From NCBI GenBank assembly GCA_039028155.1, contig JBCCIS010000043.1:1-43026 (forward strand): a DNA stretch of 43,026 nucleotides. The letters run 5' to 3'. Of the stretch, positions 33,899 through 42,394 are shown in pieces. The DNA comes from Pseudomonadota bacterium (GTDB lineage: Bacteria; Pseudomonadota; Alphaproteobacteria; SP197). Each line of letters opens with the position of its first letter. Positions within the stretch are counted from its first letter, which is position 1. The translations under genes and the position numbers were made by a program. The notes under the pieces were generated by a model that ran no database searches, was not told the DNA's origin, and saw only the letters and a list, made by a program, of their open reading frames with translations.

Positions 33899-34957
33899 AT
33901 GTCCGCGCCGCAAACCCTGACCGACACGCTGCCCGCCGCGTGGTACCACGATCCCGATCAGTACGAGCGTGAGCGCCACTTGATCTTTGCGCGCAACTGG
34001 TGGCTGGTTGGGCGCGAGGCCGAGCTCGATCGGGCCGGCGCCTATCTCACAGCCAATGTGGCGGGCTGGCCGGTGTTCGCCGTGCGCGACCGCGTCGGCG
34101 GCTTACGCGCCTTCCACAATGTCTGCCGCCACCGCGCAGGGCCCCTGTTCACCGACGCCGGCGGTCGCTGCCAAACCCTGCGCTGCCAGTATCACGGCTG
34201 GATGTATGGCTTTGACGGCAGCCTCAGAACGGCGCCGGGCTTCCCCGATTCAGGCGCCCTCGACAAATCGAAGTTCGGGCTGTTTCCCGTGCGCGTCGAA
34301 ACCTGGCGGGGGCTTGTCTTTGTCTGTCTCGAAGAAGCCGCGCCGGACCTCGCAGCCTGGATGGGCGATGTCGATCGCCTGGTGGATGACTACCCGGCGA
34401 CGGAGACGTTTGTCTTTCTTGACGAGACGACGATCGCCGGCGCCTGCGACTGGAAGGCCTATGGCGACAATTCGTGTGAAGGTTACCACCTGCCCTTCGT
34501 TCACGGAGCGCTGAATAAGGCGGTCTCCGATGCCGACATCCGGACCTACGAGAATGGCGGCTTCGTTGGTTTCCATGTCGACTACGGCGGCACGTCGGAC
34601 GTGCGCGCCAACAAGGGGCTGTGGATCTATAAGTACCCCGGCCTGTTGCTGCACTACTCCGACCGCGCCCTCAACATCGAGCAGGTCGAGCCCGACGGCT
34701 CAGGTGCCATGACCATCCGCTCGTGGTACTGGTTTCCGGCAGGCGAGGAGGACTATGGCCGGTCCTACATCAAGGATTCCATCGCCGTGATGGACGAAGA
34801 CATGGGAGTGTGCGTAAAGGTTCAGAAGAACCTGGAAGCCGGCATCTACCAGTCCGGCAAGCTGTCACCGGAAAAGGAGCCCGGCACCATCTTCTTCCAG
34901 GCTCTCATCCGCGAGGCGCTGGAGGCCGATCCGCCGCGCCTCGGTTTGGCCGCATGA
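33899..34957 (+). CDS. Rieske non-haem iron oxygenase, large subunit (bridging-Glu type)
   Basis: A 352-residue oxygenase component, shorter than its neighbour at 31955. The Rieske ligands are Cys76, His78 (NVCRHRAG) and Cys96, His99 (CQYHGW). The iron site has His197 and His202 (EGYHLPFVH), with Glu194 in the bridging position, again Glu instead of Asp. The C-terminal half is the usual helix-grip fold, and an Asp in VMDEDMG may be the third iron ligand. No reductase or ferredoxin gene is in the window. It overlaps the following GST gene by four bases (ATGA), so both are produced together. Substrate: possibly a quaternary amine or betaine-like compound (inference). Confidence 0.88.
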   Translation: MSAPQTLTDTLPAAWYHDPDQYERERHLIFARNWWLVGREAELDRAGAYLTANVAGWPVFAVRDRVGGLRAFHNVCRHRAGPLFTDAGGRCQTLRCQYHGWMYGFDGSLRTAPGFPDSGALDKSKFGLFPVRVETWRGLVFVCLEEAAPDLAAWMGDVDRLVDDYPATETFVFLDETTIAGACDWKAYGDNSCEGYHLPFVHGALNKAVSDADIRTYENGGFVGFHVDYGGTSDVRANKGLWIYKYPGLLLHYSDRALNIEQVEPDGSGAMTIRSWYWFPAGEEDYGRSYIKDSIAVMDEDMGVCVKVQKNLEAGIYQSGKLSPEKEPGTIFFQALIREALEADPPRLGLAA

Positions 34958-35610
34958 CTACACCCGTCCTCTATATCGGCAACAAAAACTATTCGTCGTG
35001 GTCGCTCAGGCCGTGGCTGGTCTTCGAGCATTTCGGTCTGCCGTTCGAGGAAAAACTGATTCCGTTGTTCGACGACAAATGGGATGCGGCAATCGCTGAG
35101 GTCTCACCGTCGCACAAGGTGCCGTGCCTGGTCGACGGCGATCTGACCATCTGGGAGACCCTGGCGATAATCGAGTATGCCACCGATCGCCATCCCCAGG
35201 CCGCTATCTGGCCAGACGGTTTCGAGGCACGCGCGGTCGCGCGCAGCGTTGCCTGCGAAATGCATGCGGGTTTTGCCGACCTGCGTTCGGCGATGCCGAT
35301 GAACATCCGCAAGTCCCTGCCCGGCCGTGGCCATACGCCCGGCGCGCTGAACGATGTCGCTCAGATCCAGGAACGGTGGAACCGATGCCGCGGCGATTAC
35401 GGCAGCGGCGGCGACTTCCTGTTCGGCGCCTTCTCGGCCGCCGACGCCATGTACGCGCCGGTCGCCAGCCGACTGTTGACCTATGGTGTCGACCTCGACC
35501 CCGTCTCGTCTGCCTATGTCGATGCGATCGTAGCGCTGCCGGCCATGCAGGCCTGGAGCGAGGCTGCGCGCCAGGAACCCTGGGTCATCGCCGAAGAAGA
35601 ACTGGACTAA
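34954..35610 (+). CDS. Glutathione S-transferase family protein
   Basis: A 218-residue cytosolic GST. The N-terminal thioredoxin-like domain starts with the subgroup signature IGNKNYSSWSLRPWLVFEHFGLPFEE, with Ser in the catalytic region, then the cis-Pro segment SHKVPCLVDGDLTIWETLAIIEYATD; the helical C-terminal domain follows. This is the type that in E. coli includes YfcF-like proteins with peroxidase or dehalogenase-type roles. The ATG at 34954 overlaps the stop of the Rieske oxygenase gene, so a link to that reaction, such as removing a reactive product, is possible. The frame extends to 34723 but that part re-reads the Rieske gene. Confidence 0.9.
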   Translation: MTTPVLYIGNKNYSSWSLRPWLVFEHFGLPFEEKLIPLFDDKWDAAIAEVSPSHKVPCLVDGDLTIWETLAIIEYATDRHPQAAIWPDGFEARAVARSVACEMHAGFADLRSAMPMNIRKSLPGRGHTPGALNDVAQIQERWNRCRGDYGSGGDFLFGAFSAADAMYAPVASRLLTYGVDLDPVSSAYVDAIVALPAMQAWSEAARQEPWVIAEEELD

Positions 35611-35695
35611 CAGTCCTTCGACGGGTGCCCAATTCTGTTCGTGGTCGTTGCTTGTGTGTGCGATCGGACAGGTCTGCGCGCACAAAGGCCGCAGT

Positions 35696-36031
35696 CTAAT
35701 TCTTGTCCAGGTCGTCCAGATAGCGAGACAGCGAGTCGAACTGGCCGTCCCAAAACGCGCGATATCCGTCCAACCATTCGGCGGCATCCTTCATCGGTGT
35801 TGCCATCAGGCTGCAGTACCTGGTGCGCCCCCGTTTGGTGACACGGACAAGACCGGCATCTGAGAGCACTCGGACATGCTTGGACACGGCCGTCAGCGAC
35901 ATCGCATACGGTGCCGCCAGATCGGATATGGGCATGTCACCATCGGCGAGCTGAGCAACGATCGCGCGCCGCGTGGTGTCGCTCAGCGCGGCAAAGGTTC
36001 GACTTAGATCGGGCATCGGTGGTGGACTCAT
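35696..36031 (-). CDS. ArsR-family transcriptional regulator
   Basis: A 111-residue winged-helix protein: LSRTFAALSDTTRRAIVAQLADGDMPISDLAAPYAMSLTAVSKHVRVLSDAGLVRVTKRGRTRYCSL is a plain ArsR/SmtB fold with the recognition helix SLTAVSKHVRVL. The metal-binding CVC motif of the arsenic and cadmium sensors is missing (only one Cys), so it is not a classic metal sensor. This subgroup often sits next to SRPBCC or GST genes and acts as a repressor. It is divergent from the 208-residue GST; the 94-base gap between them holds several symmetric elements. The start could also be the second Met, five codons later. Confidence 0.88.
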   Translation of the reverse strand: MSPPPMPDLSRTFAALSDTTRRAIVAQLADGDMPISDLAAPYAMSLTAVSKHVRVLSDAGLVRVTKRGRTRYCSLMATPMKDAAEWLDGYRAFWDGQFDSLSRYLDDLDKN

Positions 36032-36032
36032 T

Positions 36033-36090
36033 AGTGAACTAGTTGGTTGACTTTAACGTGTTCCCACGTTAGTGAACCGATAAGTTCACT
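36033..36090. promoter_or_regulatory. Overlapping inverted repeats in the arsR/GST divergent gap
   Basis: Two inverted repeats abut here and share base 36071. TAACGTG (36054-36060) pairs with CACGTTA (36065-36071) across TTCC, and AGTGAAC (36071-36077) pairs with GTTCACT (36084-36090) across CGATAA. A third AGTGAAC lies at 36033-36039, two bases before the arsR start codon on the plus strand. A TTGACA (36095 to 36090, minus strand) next to the right arm may be the -35 box of arsR, and TTGACT (36047-36052) that of the GST gene. The arrangement suits one repressor controlling both directions. Confidence 0.6.
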
Positions 36091-36125
36091 GTCAACATCA
36101 ACCTACTCACCGGAGACGAACCACC

Positions 36126-36752
36126 ATGAAACTCTACGACGCAATGACGCCCAACTCGCTGCGCGTTCATGTTTTTCTCGCCGAGAAGGGTATCGAGGTC
36201 GATCGTGAGAAGATCGATGTCCTGGGCGGCGGAACGCGAACAGCTGACTTTCTGGCTATCAATTCTCTCGGAGAGCTCCCGGTTCTCGAAACGGACGATG
36301 GGCACATCCTGACAGAGAGCGTCGCGATAAGCCGATACTTGGAAGAGCTTTATCCCAATCCCCCGCTGATGGGCGAAAGCGCCTTTGACCAAGCGCGTAT
36401 CGAGATGTGGAACCGGCGCATGGAGCAGCAGATCTTTGGACCGATTGGCAACGTGGGGCGCCACACCCTGCCGTTCTTCGCCGACAAGGTCGAACAGCTG
36501 GCCAACTTCGCCGAATCGCAGAGCCGCCTGTTCGATAGCAACTGGGCATGGCTCGACAGCGAGTTGTCAGACGACAGGCCTTTTGTCGCCGGCGACGCGT
36601 TCTCGATCGCGGACATTACGGGAATGGCCGCACTCTTCGTCTGTGACATCCTGCAAAAAACGTTGCCTGACAATTTGAGTTTCGCCAATCGGTGGGCACG
36701 GACGATGAAGGCGCGTGAGAGTTTCGCGTCACGTATGGTCAAGGCCGCATAA
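36126..36752 (+). CDS. Glutathione S-transferase family protein
   Basis: A 208-residue GST with the thioredoxin-fold start MKLYDAMTPNSLRVHVFLAEKGIEVDREKIDV, GELPVLETDDGHILTESVAISRYLEELYP (cis-Pro and the Glu-Ser glutathione-binding pair), and a helical domain with DSELSDDRPFVAGDAFSIADITGMAALFV, in which ADIT is the usual N-capping motif. It does not share the NKNYSSWS signature of the other GST here, so the two are different classes. The divergent arsR gene and its shared operator region suggest induction by the compound this GST handles. It is followed by a 179-base gap with no recognised gene or clear terminator. Confidence 0.9.
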   Translation: MKLYDAMTPNSLRVHVFLAEKGIEVDREKIDVLGGGTRTADFLAINSLGELPVLETDDGHILTESVAISRYLEELYPNPPLMGESAFDQARIEMWNRRMEQQIFGPIGNVGRHTLPFFADKVEQLANFAESQSRLFDSNWAWLDSELSDDRPFVAGDAFSIADITGMAALFVCDILQKTLPDNLSFANRWARTMKARESFASRMVKAA

Positions 36753-36931
36753 GCCAGCACGATATGGGGTCGCTTACGCGGCGCGGGCCGAAAAAGCTCG
36801 GGCTGCGTCTGCGTTCTTCCAGTCCTCTTTCCGCGATTGCGACAACCGGGTTGCCCTGTGCTGCAAAGCGCTGCAACGATCCTCGTGTGAAGACGCGCCG
36901 TTGACGTTAACGCGCAGAAGCGGCCGTTTTC

Positions 36932-37912
36932 CTAGCTCTTCTTCGACGCCACGTTCTCGCCCATCAGGCAGAGGATCTCCCACATCATCTGGGCGCCGGT
37001 CAGCGCGGTCTGGCCCGAGGGATCAAACGGCGGCGAAACCTCGACCACATCGCCGCCAACGATGTCGAGACCGCGCAGGCCGCGCAGCATCTGTTGCGCC
37101 TCAAAGGTGGTGAAGCCGCCGACCTCAGGCGTTCCCGTGCCCGGCGCATAGACCGGGTCCAGGCCGTCGACATCGAAGCTGATATAGGTCGGGCCGTCGC
37201 CGACCACCTCGCGCGCCTTGGCGATCACGGCATCGATACCCATAGCGTAGAGGTCCTCGATATGAATCACGGTCATGCCGGATTCATAGCTGAACGCCCA
37301 CAATGGCTCGGCCGGCCCACGAATGCCGATTTGGATCGTGCGTTTGGGATCCAGCACACCATCTTCGACAGCAACCTTGAACGGTCCGCCATGATGGTGT
37401 TTGTGGCCGAACAGTTCCGGCCCTGTGTCGCAATGGGCGTCGAAGTGGATCAGACCGACGGGCCGATCGGCGGCGATCGCCTTCATGATTGGCAAGGTGA
37501 TCGAATGGTCGCCGCCTGCGGTCAGCGGCAGAATGCCGGCGGCATGGACCTTCTTATAGAACGCCTCGATGTCATCCATGGCGCGCTCAAGGCTGTAGAC
37601 ACCCTCGATCAGAACGTCGCCCAGATCTGCCGATTCGGCGATGTGATAGGGCCGAATGCCGGTCTGATGGTTGGTATGGCCCATCAATGTCGACTGTTCG
37701 CGCAATCCCCGCGGGCCATGGCGCGCGCCGGGACGATTGGTCACGCCGCCATCGAACGGGACGCCGATCAAGCCGATCTCGACCCCATCCCAGTCGCCGT
37801 CGGCACGCAAGGGACGGCGCATGAAGGTCGCGACACCGGAGTACCGCGGACGATAGATCTCGCCTGACGGCATCAACAATTCGCGAACATCATCCTCCTG
37901 GTCCTTACCCAT
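36932..37912 (-). CDS. speB: Agmatinase-family ureohydrolase
   Basis: Manganese enzyme that hydrolyses agmatine or a related guanidino compound to urea and an amine. All ligands are present in the 326-residue protein: His136 in GGDHSITL, Asp158, His160 and Asp162 in HFDAHCDTG, and Asp247 and Asp249 in SFDVDGLDP. The N-terminal FDGGVTNRPGARHGPRGLRE and the EVGGFTTFEAQQMLRGL segment fit agmatinase, but guanidinobutyrase and guanidinopropionase share these features, so the substrate is not certain. Polyamine metabolism would also fit mtnP at 4505. It is divergent from the DUF427 gene and preceded by a 64-base gap. Confidence 0.9.
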   Translation of the reverse strand: MGKDQEDDVRELLMPSGEIYRPRYSGVATFMRRPLRADGDWDGVEIGLIGVPFDGGVTNRPGARHGPRGLREQSTLMGHTNHQTGIRPYHIAESADLGDVLIEGVYSLERAMDDIEAFYKKVHAAGILPLTAGGDHSITLPIMKAIAADRPVGLIHFDAHCDTGPELFGHKHHHGGPFKVAVEDGVLDPKRTIQIGIRGPAEPLWAFSYESGMTVIHIEDLYAMGIDAVIAKAREVVGDGPTYISFDVDGLDPVYAPGTGTPEVGGFTTFEAQQMLRGLRGLDIVGGDVVEVSPPFDPSGQTALTGAQMMWEILCLMGENVASKKS

Positions 37913-37976
37913 GCATCTGGCCCTTTTTCAACGTGTCGGTCGCGCCAATATAGACTCTAACAGCGGAGAAGACGCC

Positions 37977-38759
37977 ATGACCGAGTTGTCACGCATCGCC
38001 AATCCGGCGCCCGGCTTCCAGGCGCATCCGAACTATCAGATCGAAATCCTACCATGCGCCAAACGCCTGCGCGCCATGTTCGGCGGCCAAACGGTGTTCG
38101 ATACGCTCGATGCGGTCATCTTGCGGGAGACCGAACACCTGCCGGTCTATTACGTGCCGCGCGCCGATGCCGACATGGCGCTGCTGACCGGCAGCGACCA
38201 CACGACCCACTGCCCATTCAAGGGCGACGCGTCCTATTACAGCCTGGCGCATGGCGACCGCGTGGCGGAGAACGCGGTCTGGACCTATGAAACGCCGTTC
38301 GACGAGTGCCGCTCCATCAAAGGTTACCTGGCGTTCTATTGGGACCAACTCGATCACTGGTACGAAGAAGACGACGAGGTCCACGTACACGCCCGCGATC
38401 CGAAGGCGCGGATCGACATCGTCGCGAGTTCGCGTCCGGTTCGCGTCGAAGCCGCCGGCGAGACCATTGCGGAGACAACGCGCGCGCGCTTCCTGTTCGA
38501 GACCGGTCTGCCGGTCCGCTACTACATGCCACTGGAAGACGTACGCCAGGATCTTCTTATCGCGTCGGATACAAAGACGCGCTGCCCGTACAAGGGCACG
38601 GCCAGTTATCACCACGTCAAGATCGGCCAAACCGTAATCAACGATGCGGTCTGGCACTACCCCGATCCACTCGACGAAGTCGGCCGGATCACCGGCTATC
38701 TCTGTTTCTATCCGGAAAAAGTCGGCCGTCTCACCGTCGACGGCAAGGACGTACCGTAA
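37977..38759 (+). CDS. Protein with two tandem DUF427 domains
   Basis: A 260-residue protein made of two copies of the roughly 95-residue DUF427 fold. The repeated core is visible twice: VYYVPRADADMALLTGSDHTTHCPFKGDASYY (about 57-88) and VRYYMPLEDVRQDLLIASDTKTRCPYKGTASYH in variant form (about 180-212), each followed by an AVWxY and GYLxFY motif (residues 100-121 and 224-245). Cys79 and Cys203 occupy equal positions. Function is unknown. The ATG at 37977 follows GGAGAAGACGCC, a good ribosome site; a longer frame from 37911 is not needed. It diverges from the agmatinase gene and converges with the MFS gene, six bases apart. Confidence 0.87.
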   Translation: MTELSRIANPAPGFQAHPNYQIEILPCAKRLRAMFGGQTVFDTLDAVILRETEHLPVYYVPRADADMALLTGSDHTTHCPFKGDASYYSLAHGDRVAENAVWTYETPFDECRSIKGYLAFYWDQLDHWYEEDDEVHVHARDPKARIDIVASSRPVRVEAAGETIAETTRARFLFETGLPVRYYMPLEDVRQDLLIASDTKTRCPYKGTASYHHVKIGQTVINDAVWHYPDPLDEVGRITGYLCFYPEKVGRLTVDGKDVP

Positions 38760-38764
38760 GGCGT

Positions 38765-39964
38765 TCAGTCCGACGTCCGCGCGTCCGACTCATTGCCGAC
38801 CACAAGCGGCGGCGCGCTGGAGATACGCCGCAACAACACGCCCAGGAAGATGGCGCAGAAGATAACCCCGACGATCGGCATACCGACAGGGCCCAGCGCG
38901 TCCATCGCGCCGCCGCTGATGCTCGGTCCGATGACGCTGCCGATGGCCCACAAGAACATGAAACTGGTCGTCGCCCCGACCAACTGCGCGCTGCGGAAAC
39001 GTCGCCCCATGGCGGTCAGCGCAATGGTATAGAAACTGCCCAGCGTTGCCCCCATCAGCAACAAGGTCGGATAGATTAGGACGGGATCGGTCACCAGAAA
39101 CGGCAGCGCCGCGATGGTGAGCAGCGTCACGAACGTGCAGGCGGCCATCAGACGCCGTGTCTCCACACGGTCGGCAAGAAAACCTACCGGTATCTGCGCG
39201 ATGATCGCGCCCACGACAAAGATCGTCAGCATCAGTTTGGCTGTATCTTCGCCGACGCCCATATCAACACCGTAGACCGGCAAAAGCGACAAGGTCGCGC
39301 TGTCGATCAGGCCGAACATAAGGCCCGCCATCATCAGCGACGGCGCGATGGTGAAGAAATGGATAATGCGCGCCCGATGATCACCCTGTAGCGCCGCCTG
39401 CGCGCCGCCTGCGACCGCGAGCGGCACCAAGCCAACCAACACAATCCCGATGCCGATATAGAGCGCCGTCCAGGTCTGCGTGTCCAGGACCGTCAGCATC
39501 ATCGGCCCCAGACCAAAGCCGCCGTGCTGGAACATGCCGGCGACACCGATCAGACGGCCGCGCCGGCGTTCGTCGGCAAGCTGGTTGATCCAGACATCAC
39601 CGGCGGTAAACGCGAGTTCGGCCGACAGGCCCAGCAGAAACCGGATCGGAAACCACAGCCAGACCGACGGGAAAACCGGCAGCAAGGCAAGCGCCACGGC
39701 CATGCCGACCATGCCGGCGGCAATAACGCGTTTGACGCCGAAGCGCCGGATCAGCCGAGGCGCCAGAAGTGCCAGGAACATCACCGCCAGCATCTGGACG
39801 GACGCGTTCAGCCCGTTCAGCAAGGGCGAGACACCCTGATGATGCAGAGTCAGCGCCAGGAACGGATAGCTGATGCCCAACGTCACCGTGACGGTGGTCG
39901 TCGCCGCGATACAGGCGATGATACCGCGGGTGCGCTGGCCTGATGACAGGGTAACCGTACTCAT
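38765..39964 (-). CDS. MFS transporter, YcaD-like
   Basis: A 399-residue major-facilitator-superfamily protein with 12 predicted helices and the usual central loop (QAALQGDHRARIIHF). The first helices resemble YcaD-type proteins (LGISYPFLALTLHHQGVSPLLNGLNASVQMLAVMFLALLAPRLIRRFGVKRV, containing the loop-2 R-R-x-G motif). A second such loop is seen in PVGFLADRVETRRLM. Substrate unknown. It is divergent from the dimethylformamidase-like gene, and the 168-base gap holds short inverted repeats. No periplasmic or energy-coupling partner is encoded nearby. Confidence 0.9.
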   Translation of the reverse strand: MSTVTLSSGQRTRGIIACIAATTTVTVTLGISYPFLALTLHHQGVSPLLNGLNASVQMLAVMFLALLAPRLIRRFGVKRVIAAGMVGMAVALALLPVFPSVWLWFPIRFLLGLSAELAFTAGDVWINQLADERRRGRLIGVAGMFQHGGFGLGPMMLTVLDTQTWTALYIGIGIVLVGLVPLAVAGGAQAALQGDHRARIIHFFTIAPSLMMAGLMFGLIDSATLSLLPVYGVDMGVGEDTAKLMLTIFVVGAIIAQIPVGFLADRVETRRLMAACTFVTLLTIAALPFLVTDPVLIYPTLLLMGATLGSFYTIALTAMGRRFRSAQLVGATTSFMFLWAIGSVIGPSISGGAMDALGPVGMPIVGVIFCAIFLGVLLRRISSAPPLVVGNESDARTSD

Positions 39965-39983
39965 AGTGCTGGTTTAGAGATTT

Positions 39984-40017
39984 CCCAAATTGGGGCAAGC
40001 CATGGTTTCCTCATGGC
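39984..40017. repeat. Two short inverted repeats in the MFS/DMFase-like gap
   Basis: CCCAA-A-TTGGG (39984-39994) is an exact 11-base palindrome 20 bases upstream of the MFS start. GCCATG (39999-40004) pairs with CATGGC (40012-40017) over a seven-base loop. Either could bind a regulator of the divergent genes, or the second could be a small hairpin. Neither has a T-run, so a terminator is unlikely. No regulator gene lies beside them. Confidence 0.3.
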
Positions 40018-40132
40018 AGACGTGAGGGGTTCTTATGGGTGCCTGGCATCGGCTAGGTTGTCGCCATAGCGACTGGCCGGAATCCCAGACGGTTCGGGGC
40101 GGCGCACGGTCGCAACAAGGGGCAGGTGAACC

Positions 40133-42376
40133 ATGTTGAAGAAGAAACTCGCGGCCTATGCCGACGAGATCTCCGTCGCGCCAGGCGACACGATCCGCAT
40201 CATGGCAAGCGCAGACGACGGGGTATCCAGCTATACGGCCAGCATCGTGCGCCTTCTCTCCGGCGACGACCAGCCGGGCGGTCCCGGCTATCGCGACGAC
40301 GTGCTCGACGTGCCCGCCAACGGCAGCCACGCGGCACGCCACCAGCCGACGTGGCCCGGCGCCTATGGCGCGGTCGGCCATAACAAGGCGTTCGACAAGC
40401 TGGAGAGCTTTTCGCTGCAATGCCTGTTCTGGCCGACGACGCCGGAACGGCCGTGGAAGTCGATCGTCTCCAAGTTCGCCGAAAGCAATGAGTTCGGCTG
40501 GGGTCTCTTCACCAATGGCGACGGGCACGCCTGTTTCTTCGTCGGCGACGGCAACGACCATCGCACAGCCCGCGCCGTCGCGCCGGAACCACTGATCGCG
40601 CGCCAATGGTATCTGCTGACCGGCAGTTACGACGCCGAAACCAAGACGCTTAAGATCGTCCAGCGCATGATCAATCCCGTGCCCACCATTCAGGCGTGCT
40701 CAGAGGCGACGGTCCCGGCGCCCGAGATGGGCAACATCCACAACCGGGAAGCCGCCTTTATGGTCGGCGCCTACAACAACCAAACCGAAAGCGGCACGTG
40801 GTTTCCCGGCGGCCACGTGAACGGCAAAATCGAACGCCCGGTCTTGATCAACCGCCTGCTCGACGACGACGAGAGCGCCGCCCTGCTGACCGGCGCCCTG
40901 CCGAAGAAACTTGCCAGGGACGCCGTGCTCGCCTGGGATTTCAGCCAGGAGATCGGCAGCGACAGGCTGGTCGATATCTCCGGCAACAAGCTGGACGGTG
41001 AGGCCGTCAACCTGCCGATCCGCGCGGTGCGTGGCCACAACTGGGACGCCACCGAGTTCAACTGGACCAAAGCGCCGGAGCAGTGGGGCGCCATGCACTT
41101 CGTCGAAGACGCAATCTACGACTGCGGTTGGCGGCCGGATTTCGAGGTGACGATCCCGGAAAGCGCCAAGAGCGGCCTTTATGCCGCCAAGCTGGAAGCC
41201 GACGACAGCGCGCCGGAGTTCGTGCCGTTTGTCGTGCGCCCGCCGGCGGGCAAAACGACGGCGTCGCTGTGTGTGCTCGTGCCGACCGCGAGCTATCTGG
41301 CCTATGCCAATCTGGACGAGCAGATTGCCTCGGCGGAGTACGACTATCAATTCAACCGAACGCCACGTCTGGGTCCCGACGACCTCCATCAGCAGGAACA
41401 TCCGGAGTTCGGTGTCAGCATGTACGGCCTGCACGCCGACGATACCGGCCCGCATTACAGCTCGCGGCTCAGACCGATCGCCAATCTGAGCCCCCAGCAC
41501 AATTCGCTGTGGCAGATGAGCGCGGACATGCATCTGATCGCCTGGCTCGAGCACGAGGGCATCGCCTATGACATGGTGAGCGACGAGGATCTCGACCGCG
41601 AAGGCGCGGACCTGCTCGCCCGATGGCCGTGTGTCATGACCATGAGCCATCCCGAGTATTATTCAACCCGCATGCTGGACGGCATTCAGGACTATACGCG
41701 CCAGGGTGGCCGGCTGATGTACATGGGCGGCAACGGTTTCTATTGGCGCGTCGCATTCCGTAACGACAAGCCGGGCGTCATGGAGATGCGCCGGGCCGAA
41801 GACGGCTCGCGCTCCTGGATCGCCGAGCCCGGCGAGTACCACATGAGCTTCACCGGCGAGCTGGGCGGTCTGTGGTGGCGTGGCGGCCGCACGCCCCAAT
41901 CAGTCGTCGGTGTCGGTTTCATCGCCCAAGGCTTCGACTGGTCGAGCCCCTATCGCCGACAACCCGGCAGCCACGACCCGCGCGCTGCCTGGATCTTCGA
42001 CGGCCTGGGCGAGGACGAACTGATCGGCGACTTCGGTCTGCTCGGCGACGGCGCGGCGGGCTGGGAGCTCGACTGTGCCGACCCCTTGCGCGGCACGCCG
42101 CCGCACGCCCTGGTGCTGGCCAGCTCCTTCGACCACTCCGATACCGTCTTGATGGTCAACGAGGAGCTCGGCCACATGCACCCGATGATCTATGGCTCGC
42201 TGCAGCCCCGGGTGCACGCGGACATGGTGTTCTTCGAAACCGACAACGGCGGCGCCATCTTCTCGACCGGCTCCATCGCCTGGGTCTCGGCCTTGCCGTG
42301 CAAGAACTTCGACAACAACGTAGCGGCCATCACGCGTAACGTGATCAAGCGCTTTTGTGACAAGATACCATTCTGA
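40133..42376 (+). CDS. N,N-dimethylformamidase beta-subunit-like protein
   Basis: A 747-residue protein related to the large subunit of dimethylformamidase, an iron amidohydrolase that cleaves dimethylformamide. Regions: a beta-rich start (1-75), a laminin-G-like domain (about 85-275, with SLQCLFWPTTPERPWKSIVSKF and GHVNGKIERPVLIN), and a large C-terminal domain (about 320-747) that begins VLVPTASYLAYANLDEQ. In the known enzyme iron is held by two Tyr and one Glu; candidates here are Tyr388 or Tyr391, Tyr431 and Glu508 (SHPEYYS), with similar spacing. The small alpha subunit is not in the window. The ASCH gene follows 18 bases later. The natural substrate is unknown. Confidence 0.87.
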   Translation: MLKKKLAAYADEISVAPGDTIRIMASADDGVSSYTASIVRLLSGDDQPGGPGYRDDVLDVPANGSHAARHQPTWPGAYGAVGHNKAFDKLESFSLQCLFWPTTPERPWKSIVSKFAESNEFGWGLFTNGDGHACFFVGDGNDHRTARAVAPEPLIARQWYLLTGSYDAETKTLKIVQRMINPVPTIQACSEATVPAPEMGNIHNREAAFMVGAYNNQTESGTWFPGGHVNGKIERPVLINRLLDDDESAALLTGALPKKLARDAVLAWDFSQEIGSDRLVDISGNKLDGEAVNLPIRAVRGHNWDATEFNWTKAPEQWGAMHFVEDAIYDCGWRPDFEVTIPESAKSGLYAAKLEADDSAPEFVPFVVRPPAGKTTASLCVLVPTASYLAYANLDEQIASAEYDYQFNRTPRLGPDDLHQQEHPEFGVSMYGLHADDTGPHYSSRLRPIANLSPQHNSLWQMSADMHLIAWLEHEGIAYDMVSDEDLDREGADLLARWPCVMTMSHPEYYSTRMLDGIQDYTRQGGRLMYMGGNGFYWRVAFRNDKPGVMEMRRAEDGSRSWIAEPGEYHMSFTGELGGLWWRGGRTPQSVVGVGFIAQGFDWSSPYRRQPGSHDPRAAWIFDGLGEDELIGDFGLLGDGAAGWELDCADPLRGTPPHALVLASSFDHSDTVLMVNEELGHMHPMIYGSLQPRVHADMVFFETDNGGAIFSTGSIAWVSALPCKNFDNNVAAITRNVIKRFCDKIPF

Positions 42377-42394
42377 GGGAGTCGGACCATCACC

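Noticed and set aside
36753-36931. Possible terminator or small gene between GST and agmatinase genes
   Set aside because: Short stems such as CAACCGGGTTG are present, but there is no T-run and no open frame with a ribosome-binding site or family resemblance.
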